DNA from: CAADGY01 sp900696665
GTDB taxonomy: Bacteria; Acidobacteriota; Terriglobia; Bryobacterales; Bryobacteraceae
Reading direction: 5' to 3'
Length of the DNA stretch: 64,000 bases
NCBI GenBank assembly: GCA_035063885.1
Contig: JAPSFM010000019.1
Location: 1-64,000, forward strand
Below, one piece after another: positions 53,451 to 61,468 of the stretch; position 1 is the first letter of the stretch, and every line of letters begins with the position of its first letter. Position numbers and translations under genes: made by a program. The notes under the pieces are model-generated. The model did not search any database. It saw nothing but the letters and a program-made list of their open reading frames with translations, and was not told the origin of the DNA.

Positions 53451-54412
53451 ACGATTATCTCTGGGACGGCAGTGGCCGTCCCGAGCCTGAAATCGATGCC
53501 CTGGAGCGCACACTTGCCCCTTTGCGCTTTCCGCCCGGGAAGCACCCTCTCCAGTTCCCGCGCTCATCGAGACAGTCCATCCCCTATGCAGCGTTCGCGG
53601 CGAGTATCGTTCTCGGATTGGTAGCCTGGCAGCTCTTTCCTTCAAACCCGCCACAACTTACCGCGTGGACTCTGTCGGAAGACGGGGACGCCGCCGCCGT
53701 ACGGAAGGTCCTGATCGGAGAACGTCTTAAAACCGGCGAATCGTCGCGCCTCGATTTGGAGTCGGACGCCTTCGGACGGATCGAGATCCAGCCGGATTCT
53801 GAGATGCGCTTTCTGGAATCCGCCGCCGGACGGCAGCGCATAGAACTGAAACACGGGAGGATTCACGCTTTCATCTGGGCGCCTCCACAGCACTTCATCG
53901 TGGACACTCCTTCCGCCACGGCTGTGGATCTCGGCTGCCAGTATGAGCTTTCGGTAGACAGGTTGGGCAATGGCTTTCTTACGGTTCAGAACGGCTGGGT
54001 TGCTTTCCAACTCGGCGATATCGAATCGTTCATTCCGGCGGGCGCCGCTTGCCGGACCAGCCCCGCCGGCGGTCCGGGTAGTCCTTTCTTCGAGGATGCC
54101 TCGGCCACGTTCCGGAACGCACTTGCGGAATTTGAGCGCTCCGGCGAACGAAAGATGCTGGAGCAGGTTCTGGCCGAATCCCGCCCCCGCGACGGGCTGA
54201 CGCTGTGGCACCTGTTGGCGAGGCTCGGCGAAACAGAGCGTGCAGCGGTGTTCGACCGGTTTGCCCAACTTGTGCCGCTGCCAGCCGGCGTCGTGCGCGA
54301 TAACGCCATCGCGAGAGATCGCGCCACACTCGATCTGTGCTGGAACGCTCTCGACCTCGACAGCACCGATTGGTGGCGGACTTGGAAACGTGAATGGCAC
54401 GGACGGCGCTGA
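53447..54412 (+). CDS. FecR-domain protein, putative anti-sigma regulator
   Basis: A 321-residue protein: a short cytoplasmic N-terminus (about 45 residues), a transmembrane helix (YAAFAASIVLGLVAWQLF) and a periplasmic FecR-like domain (VLIGERLKTGESSRLDLESDAFGRIEI; VDTPSATAVDLGCQYELSV), then about 110 C-terminal residues of unknown fold. In Fec-type systems such a protein senses the occupied receptor and releases the sigma factor. The N-terminus lacks the usual anti-sigma zinc-finger motif. It overlaps the sigma gene by 4 bp (ATGA) and ends the operon. Confidence 0.82.
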   Translation: MNDYLWDGSGRPEPEIDALERTLAPLRFPPGKHPLQFPRSSRQSIPYAAFAASIVLGLVAWQLFPSNPPQLTAWTLSEDGDAAAVRKVLIGERLKTGESSRLDLESDAFGRIEIQPDSEMRFLESAAGRQRIELKHGRIHAFIWAPPQHFIVDTPSATAVDLGCQYELSVDRLGNGFLTVQNGWVAFQLGDIESFIPAGAACRTSPAGGPGSPFFEDASATFRNALAEFERSGERKMLEQVLAESRPRDGLTLWHLLARLGETERAAVFDRFAQLVPLPAGVVRDNAIARDRATLDLCWNALDLDSTDWWRTWKREWHGRR

Positions 54413-54475
54413 GTTCGCAATCCCATGCGCCCGACTCAATTAGATGCTCGTCAGATGTCTCGCCATAGGGTAAAC

Positions 54476-54781
54476 CTAACGGGCCCACAGCTTGACCGCC
54501 AAACCTGCCAGCGCTCCGAATATCACACCGGACCCGATGATCCCGCTACAGGACTTCAGCCCGAAGGCGTCCGGGAGGCTGATCAAAGCGCCGGCCAGCA
54601 TGCCGGTCAGGACCGGATGCCAGGGAAACGAGAGGTTGGCTCCGGGAAACCCGACGGCGAAGCGACTGGTGAGAGCTTGCAGCAGCGCCGCTGCAGGCTG
54701 GTCGCCATGCCGCATGGTTATGAACATGTCCGCCAGTCCAAAGATGACGCCCAATATTGAGCCAAACCATATCCGATTCAT
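54476..54781 (-). CDS. small polytopic membrane protein
   Basis: A 101-residue protein beginning MNRIWFGSILGVIFGLADMF (ATG 54781; frames extending further upstream overlap the broken SDR gene). Three hydrophobic segments are seen (residues about 4-20, 50-68 and 76-96), with small residues (GSILGVIFG, GSGVIFGALAGLA) favouring helix packing. No family is recognised. It follows the SDR remnant by 31 nt on the same strand. Confidence 0.65.
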   Translation of the reverse strand: MNRIWFGSILGVIFGLADMFITMRHGDQPAAALLQALTSRFAVGFPGANLSFPWHPVLTGMLAGALISLPDAFGLKSCSGIIGSGVIFGALAGLAVKLWAR

Positions 54782-54812
54782 GGGCGATCCTACCGCAGGT
54801 CGGGGCTGCTCA

Positions 54813-55324
54813 TCACGTCGTATAACCGCCGTTCGCAAAGATTGTCTGACCGGTGATCCACCAGCCATCCGTCACCAGGAAGCGGACGATGGAAGCAATG
54901 TCGGCAATGTCGGTGAGCTTGCCGTTCATGCTTTGTGATTTGTGATACTCGATCGACTCGGGTGTTTCCGCGGGATAGAAAAACGAAGTGTCTATCGGGT
55001 CCGGCGCTACACAGTTTACCGGTATCCCACGCGGGGGAGAGTTCTCGCCGCGGCCCGCGTGAAATGCTCGACCGGGGCTTTCGAACCTTCGTAAGTAGAG
55101 TAGAGGCCGGTAAAGGCCGCCAAAAGCGAGGTTCCGATGGTGATGATCTTCCCACCCCCGTTCATGCGCGTCGCAGCCTCCGTGATGAAGAAGTAGGCGG
55201 CTTTGCTATTGACGGCAAACATCTCGTCGTATTCTTGCTGAGTCGTGACAATGATCGGCTTCTTCAAGACTTTACCTGCGGTGTTGATTCCGATAGTTAT
55301 TCGATACCGGTGAACCGGATCCAT
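54813..55324 (-). pseudogene. short-chain dehydrogenase/reductase remnant, truncated and frameshifted
   Basis: Two adjoining frames encode parts of one SDR. The upstream frame has INTAGKVLKKP, EYDEMFAVNSKAAYFF, and the catalytic IGTSLL plus YEGSK; it then goes out of frame in a run of C at about 55024-55028. The downstream frame continues with PRGIPVNCVAPDPIDTSFF and ends near ITGQTIFANGGYTT. The N-terminal Rossmann half (glycine motif) is missing, cut by the neighbouring gene. The 3' half remains SDR-like, so the decay is recent or the frameshift is an assembly error; the missing N-terminus argues for a true pseudogene. Confidence 0.75.
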
Positions 55325-55331
55325 CCGCCCT

Positions 55332-58043
55332 TCAGTTGGGCTGCACTTTAAAAGATGTGAAGGCGTTGGTCGGGTTGAAACGCAAACCGACCGCCGAAAT
55401 CTGTCCGCTCAAAGCTGTAAACTGCGCCACTCCCTGCACTCCATCCAACCCAAAATCATCGATCAGCCGGAATGCATAGTGGCCTTGTGCGGGTATGGTT
55501 TTCACCAGTGCGGTGCGTAGCGGAGCACCATTCGTATCGCGGAAGACCACCTGCACCAGAGCCTGTTCGGTCGTGCTGAGATTCGCGATGGCCATCGTGG
55601 TCCGAAAGAAATCTCTGTTATCGAAGGGCAGCAGAAAACTCTGCATGCTTTCCGTATTGATCGGAACGGTGGCTTCCTGGTCGGCAACGCCCGGTATGCG
55701 CTGCCGGTACACCGCGAACCCGCTCACGGCCTGGTTCGTAACCAACTCCGCCCAGCCGATGAAGGTTAGGTTACCCTGTCCAGCGGTTTGCACGGTGTAC
55801 ACGTTACCTGGTTGAAGGATGACATTCCCGGTAGGCCGGTTCCCTACGATAGGCGGATTCCACGGTTGCGTCGTTCGCACGTCCGGACCATCCGACCGGT
55901 AGAATCTCAGGCTCACGGTAGCGGGAACGGTATCCGTATTCACCAGTGTGATGGTAGTGGTATACGCGCCGCCCTCCGCTATTTGCGGAATCACACGCCG
56001 TACCGCCCCCACCGGAGACGCAAAGCGTTGCACCTCGAACGAAGTGAACGACGATGTCGGATTGAACCGCAGTCCCACGGCAGAGATCTGACCGGATACG
56101 GCGGTAAACTCCGCCACGCCTTCCTGGCCGTCGATCGGGAAATCGTCGATGAGGCGGTAGGCATAGTGGCCCTGAGGTGGGATGGTCTTGACGGTTCCGC
56201 CGCCGATGGGAATTCCCGATGCGTCTCGGAACGCCACACTTACCACCGCACTTTCGGTGGTGCTGAGATTGGCGATCGCCATGGTTGTGCGAAAGCCCGC
56301 CCGGTTATCGAACGGCAGCAGAAAGCGCTGCATGTCGCCCTGGTTGACGGGCACGGCGGCCTCCTGGTCCGGCTGGCCCGGCAGCCGCTGGCGGTAAACC
56401 GCGAACCCGGTGACGTTCTGTTCGGAAATCACCTCCGCCCACCCTATCGATGTAAAGCTTTCCAGCGCGGCAGTCTCCACAGTGTAGACGTTGCCGGGCT
56501 GTATCGTCACGTCCTGGATGGGCTGGTTATTTGCCAACGCAATATTCCACGGCTGCGTGGTGCGGGCATCAGGTCCATCCGAACGGCGGAAGACCAGGCT
56601 GACAGTGGCAGGGACTTTATCCGCGTTCACCAAAGTAATAGTAGTCTTGAATGCGCCGCCATCGGCAATCTGGGGAATGGTGCGGCGTCTGCTTCTGGCA
56701 ATCGCGGTTACGGTGACTGTCTTCTGCAGCCCGCTCAACGCCGTGATCAAGAGCGTTCCCGTTGCCGGAAGACTCGCTATGCGCATGGCGTCGCAACTCA
56801 CTCTGAGCTGCGCCGGCACGCCGCCGAATTTCACATCAACATCCAACCACGAGCCATCGCTAATCGGAATCACGGAAAAGGAGGTCACCGGTGTGTTAGA
56901 GGTAACAGATATAGTCCTATCACCCGGCTTGATTCCCACGCTGGAATCGATGCCGCAAGTAATCTCAGCCGGTGAAACGGTGAGGTTCACTTCAGGTGTC
57001 ACCGTGAACACCACCGCCAGGCGCTCTTCCAGGGCCGGCGCCCCGGCAATGCTGGCGCCGGAGACCGTCCCAAAGTAGTCGCCCGGCGGCAAACCAGCGG
57101 CATCCGCTGCGACTGTGAACAGGAACGGAGCTTCACCACTCGCCGGAAGAGTTGTAATTCTCAGCCATGCGCCAATATCCGCTCTTGCCGTCACAGCCAC
57201 GGTAGTTCCGCCCGCTACATCCCTCAGGCGCAGATTTGCCATGGCCACCTCATTGACTTTGGCCGTGAGGCGCAAGGGGCCCGGAGGATCGAAACTCAAT
57301 ACCGTGCCCTGAACATCAAAGGTCGTGGGCAATGATATGAGCTGTTGCTGGCCTCCGAGTCCCCCGGCGTTTTGCACACGTATCGTGACACTGCCCGTGT
57401 AGATGCCCGCGCGCAGCCCGGTGGGATTCCCGATAACGGCCAAGTTAATGTCCTGGCCCACTCCAATTGAACCCGTCCCTGGACTTGTGGACAGGAAGGG
57501 CGCATCGGTGGACACGGAAAACGTGACAGGGAGCGAGCCATTGTTGGTTAGAAGAACAGGAAAAGATACGGGGTTCGTTGAACCGGCGGCAGCATTCATC
57601 CCCACGGTGGATGGGCTGGGCGTCACGTTGGGCGGCGGCGTGGTAACGGTGAAGAGCCTGGTATTGGAGAACGAGCTTGTTCCGCCCGTTTCACATACAA
57701 TATCCGTCCGGTTGTGCACACGAATGCTCGCCGTACGGGGCACGCCAAGCAGAACCCCAGGAACGCTGGCGGTCAGCCGTGTACCACTAACGAACGAGGT
57801 GGGAAGGTCACTGCCGTCTATTTGCACCACACTTGCGCGCGGGCAAGCGACTCCACAGACGGTTAAGCAGATGGAGGGTCCCCGGAATCCTGTGCCATCC
57901 ACTTGAAGAGAGACCCCTGAACTGCCGGCCGGCACCGAACCCGGTGTCAGGCTGGTAATCTGTAACCCCGGAGGAGGTTGGGCTTCCACGGCGGCAATCG
58001 CCAACAACAGCGATACCACTGAACCAAAGCCGCGCCGGAACAT
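55332..58043 (-). CDS. exported multidomain beta-sandwich protein with C-terminal tandem repeat
   Basis: A 903-residue protein. ATG 58043 has GAGGG nearby and starts a signal peptide (RRGFGSVVSLLLAIAAVEA). An IPT/TIG-like domain (ITSLTPGSVPAGSSGVSLQV) with a Cys-rich SICLTVCGVAC comes first, then BACON/Ig-like segments (FSVSTDAPFLSTSPGTGSIG; TVSPAEITCGIDSS), and finally two copies of a 218-residue module (about 456-673 and 685-902). Such proteins are common and variable in Bryobacterales; adhesion or surface binding is plausible but unproven. It faces away from the TIGR03437 protein gene. Confidence 0.82.
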   Translation of the reverse strand: MFRRGFGSVVSLLLAIAAVEAQPPPGLQITSLTPGSVPAGSSGVSLQVDGTGFRGPSICLTVCGVACPRASVVQIDGSDLPTSFVSGTRLTASVPGVLLGVPRTASIRVHNRTDIVCETGGTSSFSNTRLFTVTTPPPNVTPSPSTVGMNAAAGSTNPVSFPVLLTNNGSLPVTFSVSTDAPFLSTSPGTGSIGVGQDINLAVIGNPTGLRAGIYTGSVTIRVQNAGGLGGQQQLISLPTTFDVQGTVLSFDPPGPLRLTAKVNEVAMANLRLRDVAGGTTVAVTARADIGAWLRITTLPASGEAPFLFTVAADAAGLPPGDYFGTVSGASIAGAPALEERLAVVFTVTPEVNLTVSPAEITCGIDSSVGIKPGDRTISVTSNTPVTSFSVIPISDGSWLDVDVKFGGVPAQLRVSCDAMRIASLPATGTLLITALSGLQKTVTVTAIARSRRRTIPQIADGGAFKTTITLVNADKVPATVSLVFRRSDGPDARTTQPWNIALANNQPIQDVTIQPGNVYTVETAALESFTSIGWAEVISEQNVTGFAVYRQRLPGQPDQEAAVPVNQGDMQRFLLPFDNRAGFRTTMAIANLSTTESAVVSVAFRDASGIPIGGGTVKTIPPQGHYAYRLIDDFPIDGQEGVAEFTAVSGQISAVGLRFNPTSSFTSFEVQRFASPVGAVRRVIPQIAEGGAYTTTITLVNTDTVPATVSLRFYRSDGPDVRTTQPWNPPIVGNRPTGNVILQPGNVYTVQTAGQGNLTFIGWAELVTNQAVSGFAVYRQRIPGVADQEATVPINTESMQSFLLPFDNRDFFRTTMAIANLSTTEQALVQVVFRDTNGAPLRTALVKTIPAQGHYAFRLIDDFGLDGVQGVAQFTALSGQISAVGLRFNPTNAFTSFKVQPN
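55338..56678 (-). repeat. coding tandem duplication of a 218-residue module
   Basis: Copy A is 56025-56678 and copy B 55338-55991, period 687 nt. Both begin IPQIA(D/E)GGA and share SDGPD-RTTQPWN, QPGNVYTV, GFAVYRQR, LLPFDNR, FRTTMAIANLSTTE and GQISAVGLRFNPT. Most positions match by eye at the protein level. Confidence 0.85.
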
Positions 58044-58281
58044 AGTCAGCCCTCTCTGTGTGAGTGATTGGAAGTCTAACACACGGTATTTCACCAGTGG
58101 AATGCGAGCCGTACTCTCGGAAGGTAATAGCAGTACTAATTGCTTCCGGCTCAAAACCGGCTGTCGTGGAAAGCCACCCGGAGCGAATTGCCGGCACTGA
58201 TCCGAATGCGAGGAGGCTTGCCGGGCGAGCCGGCGATCACGCCAAGCACCGCCTCTTCCCGATGCCCGGAGCCGGCCGGAC

Positions 58282-58312
58282 TTTCCACAAACCGATTAGA
58301 AAACGATATAAT
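58282..58312 (+). promoter_or_regulatory. possible promoter of the TIGR03437 gene
   Basis: A perfect TATAAT (58307-58312) lies 24 nt before the ATG at 58337. TTTCCA (58282-58287) is a weak -35 candidate with 19-nt spacing. The -10 assignment is much stronger than the -35. Confidence 0.45.
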
Positions 58313-58316
58313 CGGT
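58291..58316. promoter_or_regulatory. inverted repeat overlapping the -10 box, putative operator
   Basis: ACCGATT (58291-58297) and AATCGGT (58310-58316) form a 7-bp perfect inverted repeat with a 12-nt spacer that covers the TATAAT box. A repressor bound here would block transcription. Confidence 0.45.
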
Positions 58317-58336
58317 CTCCACGACAGGAGGGAGAG

Positions 58337-59791
58337 ATGCGGACTTCGGCAGCTCTACTACTCTTCGTTGGAACTCTCGCATGCCCTGCATCCGGTCAGG
58401 TATGCCGGCTATCCGTCGCCGGATTGAATCAGGCTCGCCGTGTCACCGGTCCGGTTCACACCGAGTGCCCGCCGTCCATTCATACACCGCCTTTCGGAAA
58501 CTGGGGCGTAGCGTCGAACTTCGGCCAGATTATCGATGGACACCAATTCGAGGGCTGGTGCCATGAGTCGCGGGTATGCGACAACTTCGGATCTTGCAGG
58601 GTAGATTGCAGCGACGGCTGGTACGAATGGAACAGTTGCACGGACACTACACAGTTTCGTGCGCCGAACTGCACTTTGTACAACGCGACCAACTGCACCG
58701 AACAGGCAAGTACAACCGGTGTGAATGTTCACGGCTCGAAGAACGACGACAGGCCTGTGAGTTGCCCCGTCGATACAAACGGCGATGGAGTGGCCGACAG
58801 TGGCGGCTGCCGGGATCTGGTCCTTTATTCGAGCGGCACCAACTACATGTCCCTCTATGAACTGGATCCGGCGACCGGGCATGACCTGGTTCAGACTCTT
58901 TACTTTCCTCCCGTAGCGCTCACTCTGACTTGCACGGTGTGGGGCTGTTCTCCAACCGGAAGTGAATGGCTGCTACCGAGTTTCTACGACAGCCCTTCTT
59001 CTCCGGCCAAGGTATCGGCTCAGTTGGCGGTGGTAGTCAACTCCGGCACATTTATCAATACGGGAAATCGCTGCACTTCTTTGAGTGGCTCAGCCAGCGT
59101 CCTCTCAGCCGCGAGTTACCGGCAGCCAGTAGCGCCGGACTCGCTGGCATCCGCCTTTGGCGACGGGCTTGCCATCACGACAGCGCTGCCGTCCACAACG
59201 CCTTTGCCCTATCTGCTCGGCGGCACAACCGTTATCCTGACCGACAGCCAGAACCGCCAGCAACCGGCACGCATATCCTATGTATCGCCGCGGCAGGTTA
59301 ACTTCATCGTGCCCGCGGCTATGGCGCCGGGCACCGCGCGTCTGCGTGTCCTCAGAAGCGATGGGGCGGTCTTCAGCGCGTCCGTAACGATCTCCACGGT
59401 GGCGCCCGGGCTGTTTTCGGCAAACGCGAACGGGTGGGGTGTCGCGGCAGGTTACATCGTGCGAGTGGCCTCCAATGGGGTACACACCTATGAGCCGATT
59501 TATGCCTGTGGATCTTCGGGCTGCGTTGCGCGTCCGATAAGCCAAGCGCGGTCCGGCGAAACGCTCTTCCTGGTGCTGCCGGCAACCGGCATCCGGAACC
59601 ATGGCGGCACGCCCGTCCGGCTGCGCATGGCCGGACAGTATGTTCCCGTTACGTACGCGGGTCCCCAGGGTCATTACGCGGCTGTGGATCAGATTAATGC
59701 ACAAGTTCCGCCGTCTCTTCGGGGAGGCATAGGAATCGTAGCAGTGGTGGGCTCGACCCTAAGCAATACCGTCACCCTGACGCTTCAGTAG
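58337..59791 (+). CDS. exported Cys-rich protein with TIGR03437 (Solibacter-type) C-terminal domain
   Basis: A 484-residue protein. AGGAGGGAGAG directly before ATG 58337 and a signal peptide (RTSAALLLFVGTLACPASG) fix the start. The N-terminal half is Cys-rich (CHESRVCDNFGSCRVDCSDG; CTLYNATNCTEQ) with a DTNGDGVADSGG calcium-type loop. The C-terminal half has TIGR03437 landmarks: PDSLASAFGDGLA, LLGGTTVILTDSQ, ISYVSPRQVNFIVP, APGLFSANANGWG and DQINAQVPPSLRG. The domain is taxon-restricted and of unknown function. Its last 20 bp overlap the convergent CapA-like gene. Confidence 0.86.
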   Translation: MRTSAALLLFVGTLACPASGQVCRLSVAGLNQARRVTGPVHTECPPSIHTPPFGNWGVASNFGQIIDGHQFEGWCHESRVCDNFGSCRVDCSDGWYEWNSCTDTTQFRAPNCTLYNATNCTEQASTTGVNVHGSKNDDRPVSCPVDTNGDGVADSGGCRDLVLYSSGTNYMSLYELDPATGHDLVQTLYFPPVALTLTCTVWGCSPTGSEWLLPSFYDSPSSPAKVSAQLAVVVNSGTFINTGNRCTSLSGSASVLSAASYRQPVAPDSLASAFGDGLAITTALPSTTPLPYLLGGTTVILTDSQNRQQPARISYVSPRQVNFIVPAAMAPGTARLRVLRSDGAVFSASVTISTVAPGLFSANANGWGVAAGYIVRVASNGVHTYEPIYACGSSGCVARPISQARSGETLFLVLPATGIRNHGGTPVRLRMAGQYVPVTYAGPQGHYAAVDQINAQVPPSLRGGIGIVAVVGSTLSNTVTLTLQ

Positions 59792-60734
59792 CCGGTTCGA
59801 GGACGCGCGGCACAGTCAGTTTGATGTCCACCGGCAAGAGATAATAGCCGTCGAGTCTCGCCCCATTGAAAATAACCTCCGCAAGCAACCCCCTCTGCGT
59901 ATCACGGCGGTGCGACTGATCAAACACAAGGTTCCCGAGCGAATAGAAGATCAGACCGCCGCCGTATTCTTCCACCGTCTGAATAACATGGGGATGATGG
60001 CCTACCACGAGGCGCGCACCCGCGTTGATTGCGGCTCTGGCAAACTCCACCTGGCCTTTGTGTGGCGTTCTCCGGTATTCGGTTCCGGCGTGCATAGAGA
60101 CCACGATCACGTCGGACCTCGTCTTCATGCTCTGAACATTCTGCTTCATGCGATCGAGGTCCATCACCGCAATGCGAGGGTCATGGTCGGTGTAGTTGCC
60201 GTTGAGCTGATCGTAGGTATAGGCAAGAAAGCCGAACCGCACACCCTTCCGCTCCAGCACTACTCCGGCATGTGCAATCTCCCCGGTCGCGCCCGTTCCC
60301 ACCGCCAAAATGCCGTGCTTAGCCAACCATTCCAGGGTAAATGTGACACCGTAGGAGCCACAATCGCGCGCATGGTTATTCGACGTGGAAACGACGTCGA
60401 TCCCCGCGTCGACCAGCCCGGAGATCATTTCCGGATCCGCTTTGAACACCATTCCTTTTTCGGTGCGCCGGCCTTTGTCCGAAAACGGCGACTCGAGATT
60501 GACAAACGCAATATCAGCGTCCTTCAGTGTCCCGGCGAGTTCCCGAAACGGCCAGGAGGGATCCTGCTTCTGCCGCGCAATTCTTCCGACGTGGCGCGAC
60601 AACATGACGTCGCCGCCGAAGAGGAGCCGCAAGGCGGGTGGCGGTGAAGGAGGTACGATGTCTTTCGTGCGCCCGCCGCCGCAGTCCGTGTCGAACCACA
60701 CGCCACCGAGGGCCAGGAAGTTTCGCCTTCTCAT
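59772..60734 (-). CDS. CapA-family protein (poly-gamma-glutamate synthesis type), exported
   Basis: A 320-residue protein with a Tat-like leader (RRRNFLALGG). The metallophosphoesterase-like CapA fold is seen in LLFGGDVMLSRHVG, FVNLESPFS, VVSTSNNHARDCG, VIVVSMHAGTEY and VGHHPHVIQ. In the family these act in polyglutamate or capsule assembly or as phosphatases; the capBCE genes are absent here, so a capsule role has no support. Its start overlaps the pgl stop (ATGA), which puts it at the end of the pentose phosphate operon. Confidence 0.85.
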   Translation of the reverse strand: MRRRNFLALGGVWFDTDCGGGRTKDIVPPSPPPALRLLFGGDVMLSRHVGRIARQKQDPSWPFRELAGTLKDADIAFVNLESPFSDKGRRTEKGMVFKADPEMISGLVDAGIDVVSTSNNHARDCGSYGVTFTLEWLAKHGILAVGTGATGEIAHAGVVLERKGVRFGFLAYTYDQLNGNYTDHDPRIAVMDLDRMKQNVQSMKTRSDVIVVSMHAGTEYRRTPHKGQVEFARAAINAGARLVVGHHPHVIQTVEEYGGGLIFYSLGNLVFDQSHRRDTQRGLLAEVIFNGARLDGYYLLPVDIKLTVPRVLEPATEASG

Positions 60735-61468
60735 CGTTCGTCAGCCGGTCCGGCAGCGGCTCGATCCAGGAACCACAACACGTCTCCTTTTCCGCCGCCC
60801 CGGGCCACCAACTGGGCCGGATATTCCCGAGGATCGTAAGGAGCTTCGAACACTGTCCGCAGGGCGGCCCGCTTGTCCTCGCCGCTCACCAGGAACACAA
60901 CACGCACAGCTTTCCGCAACACGCCGGGCAGCAGAGTAATCCGGTGCTGCGCGAGCTTCTTCACATAAACCGCGGCGGCGATTTTGGCGCCGTCTTCAAT
61001 GAGCGGTTCTCCCGGGAAAAGACTTGCCGTGTGCGCATCCGCCCCCATGCCGCAATGAATGACGTCGAAGGCAGGCAACTCGTCCTTTTCCAAATGGAAA
61101 TATGTCCGGATCTCATCGGCGTAAGTTTCTGCCGCCTCTTCCGGCGGCAGCTCAGCGCGAATGCGATGAACGTTCTTCGGGGGGATCTGCGCTGGACGAA
61201 TCAATGCCTGTTCCGCCGTCAGATAGTTGCTTTGAGGATTCGAAGGTGGAACCGCGCGCTCATCTACCCAGAACAGGTGGACGCGGGACCAATCAATCGC
61301 GGCGCCGGCTAAAAATTCGAACATCCGCCTGGGCGTGCTGCCGCCCGAAATCGCCAGGGTAGCAGCCGGCGCCCGCGTCAGAATACCCTCGAGCATGTTG
61401 GCGATGTTTTTCGCACACGCCCCGGCAGCGGCTTCCGGCGCGTCGTAGACATACCGCCGCGCGCTCAT
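60731..61468 (-). CDS. pgl: 6-phosphogluconolactonase (DevB type)
   Basis: A 245-residue enzyme hydrolysing 6-phosphogluconolactone, the product of glucose-6-phosphate dehydrogenase. Family landmarks: LAISGGSTPRRMFEFLA (residues about 38-54), VHLFWVDERAVPPSNPQSNY and VIHCGMGADAHTASLFPG. All residues of the phosphate and lactone site are in place. Its start overlaps the opcA stop (ATGA), and the operon order zwf-opcA-pgl puts the first two steps of the oxidative branch together. Confidence 0.94.
   Translation of the reverse strand: MSARRYVYDAPEAAAGACAKNIANMLEGILTRAPAATLAISGGSTPRRMFEFLAGAAIDWSRVHLFWVDERAVPPSNPQSNYLTAEQALIRPAQIPPKNVHRIRAELPPEEAAETYADEIRTYFHLEKDELPAFDVIHCGMGADAHTASLFPGEPLIEDGAKIAAAVYVKKLAQHRITLLPGVLRKAVRVVFLVSGEDKRAALRTVFEAPYDPREYPAQLVARGGGKGDVLWFLDRAAAGPADER

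Noticed and set aside
54492..54938. 148-codon plus-strand frame
   Set aside because: Overlaps both the small membrane protein and the SDR remnant on the other strand, where family motifs are visible.
55338..56678. Mobile element or CRISPR-like repeat
   Set aside because: The repeat is long, in frame and codes for matching protein modules, so it is a domain duplication.
59772..60734. Poly-gamma-glutamate capsule locus
   Set aside because: Only a CapA-like protein is present; capB, capC and capE are absent and it sits in a pentose phosphate operon.
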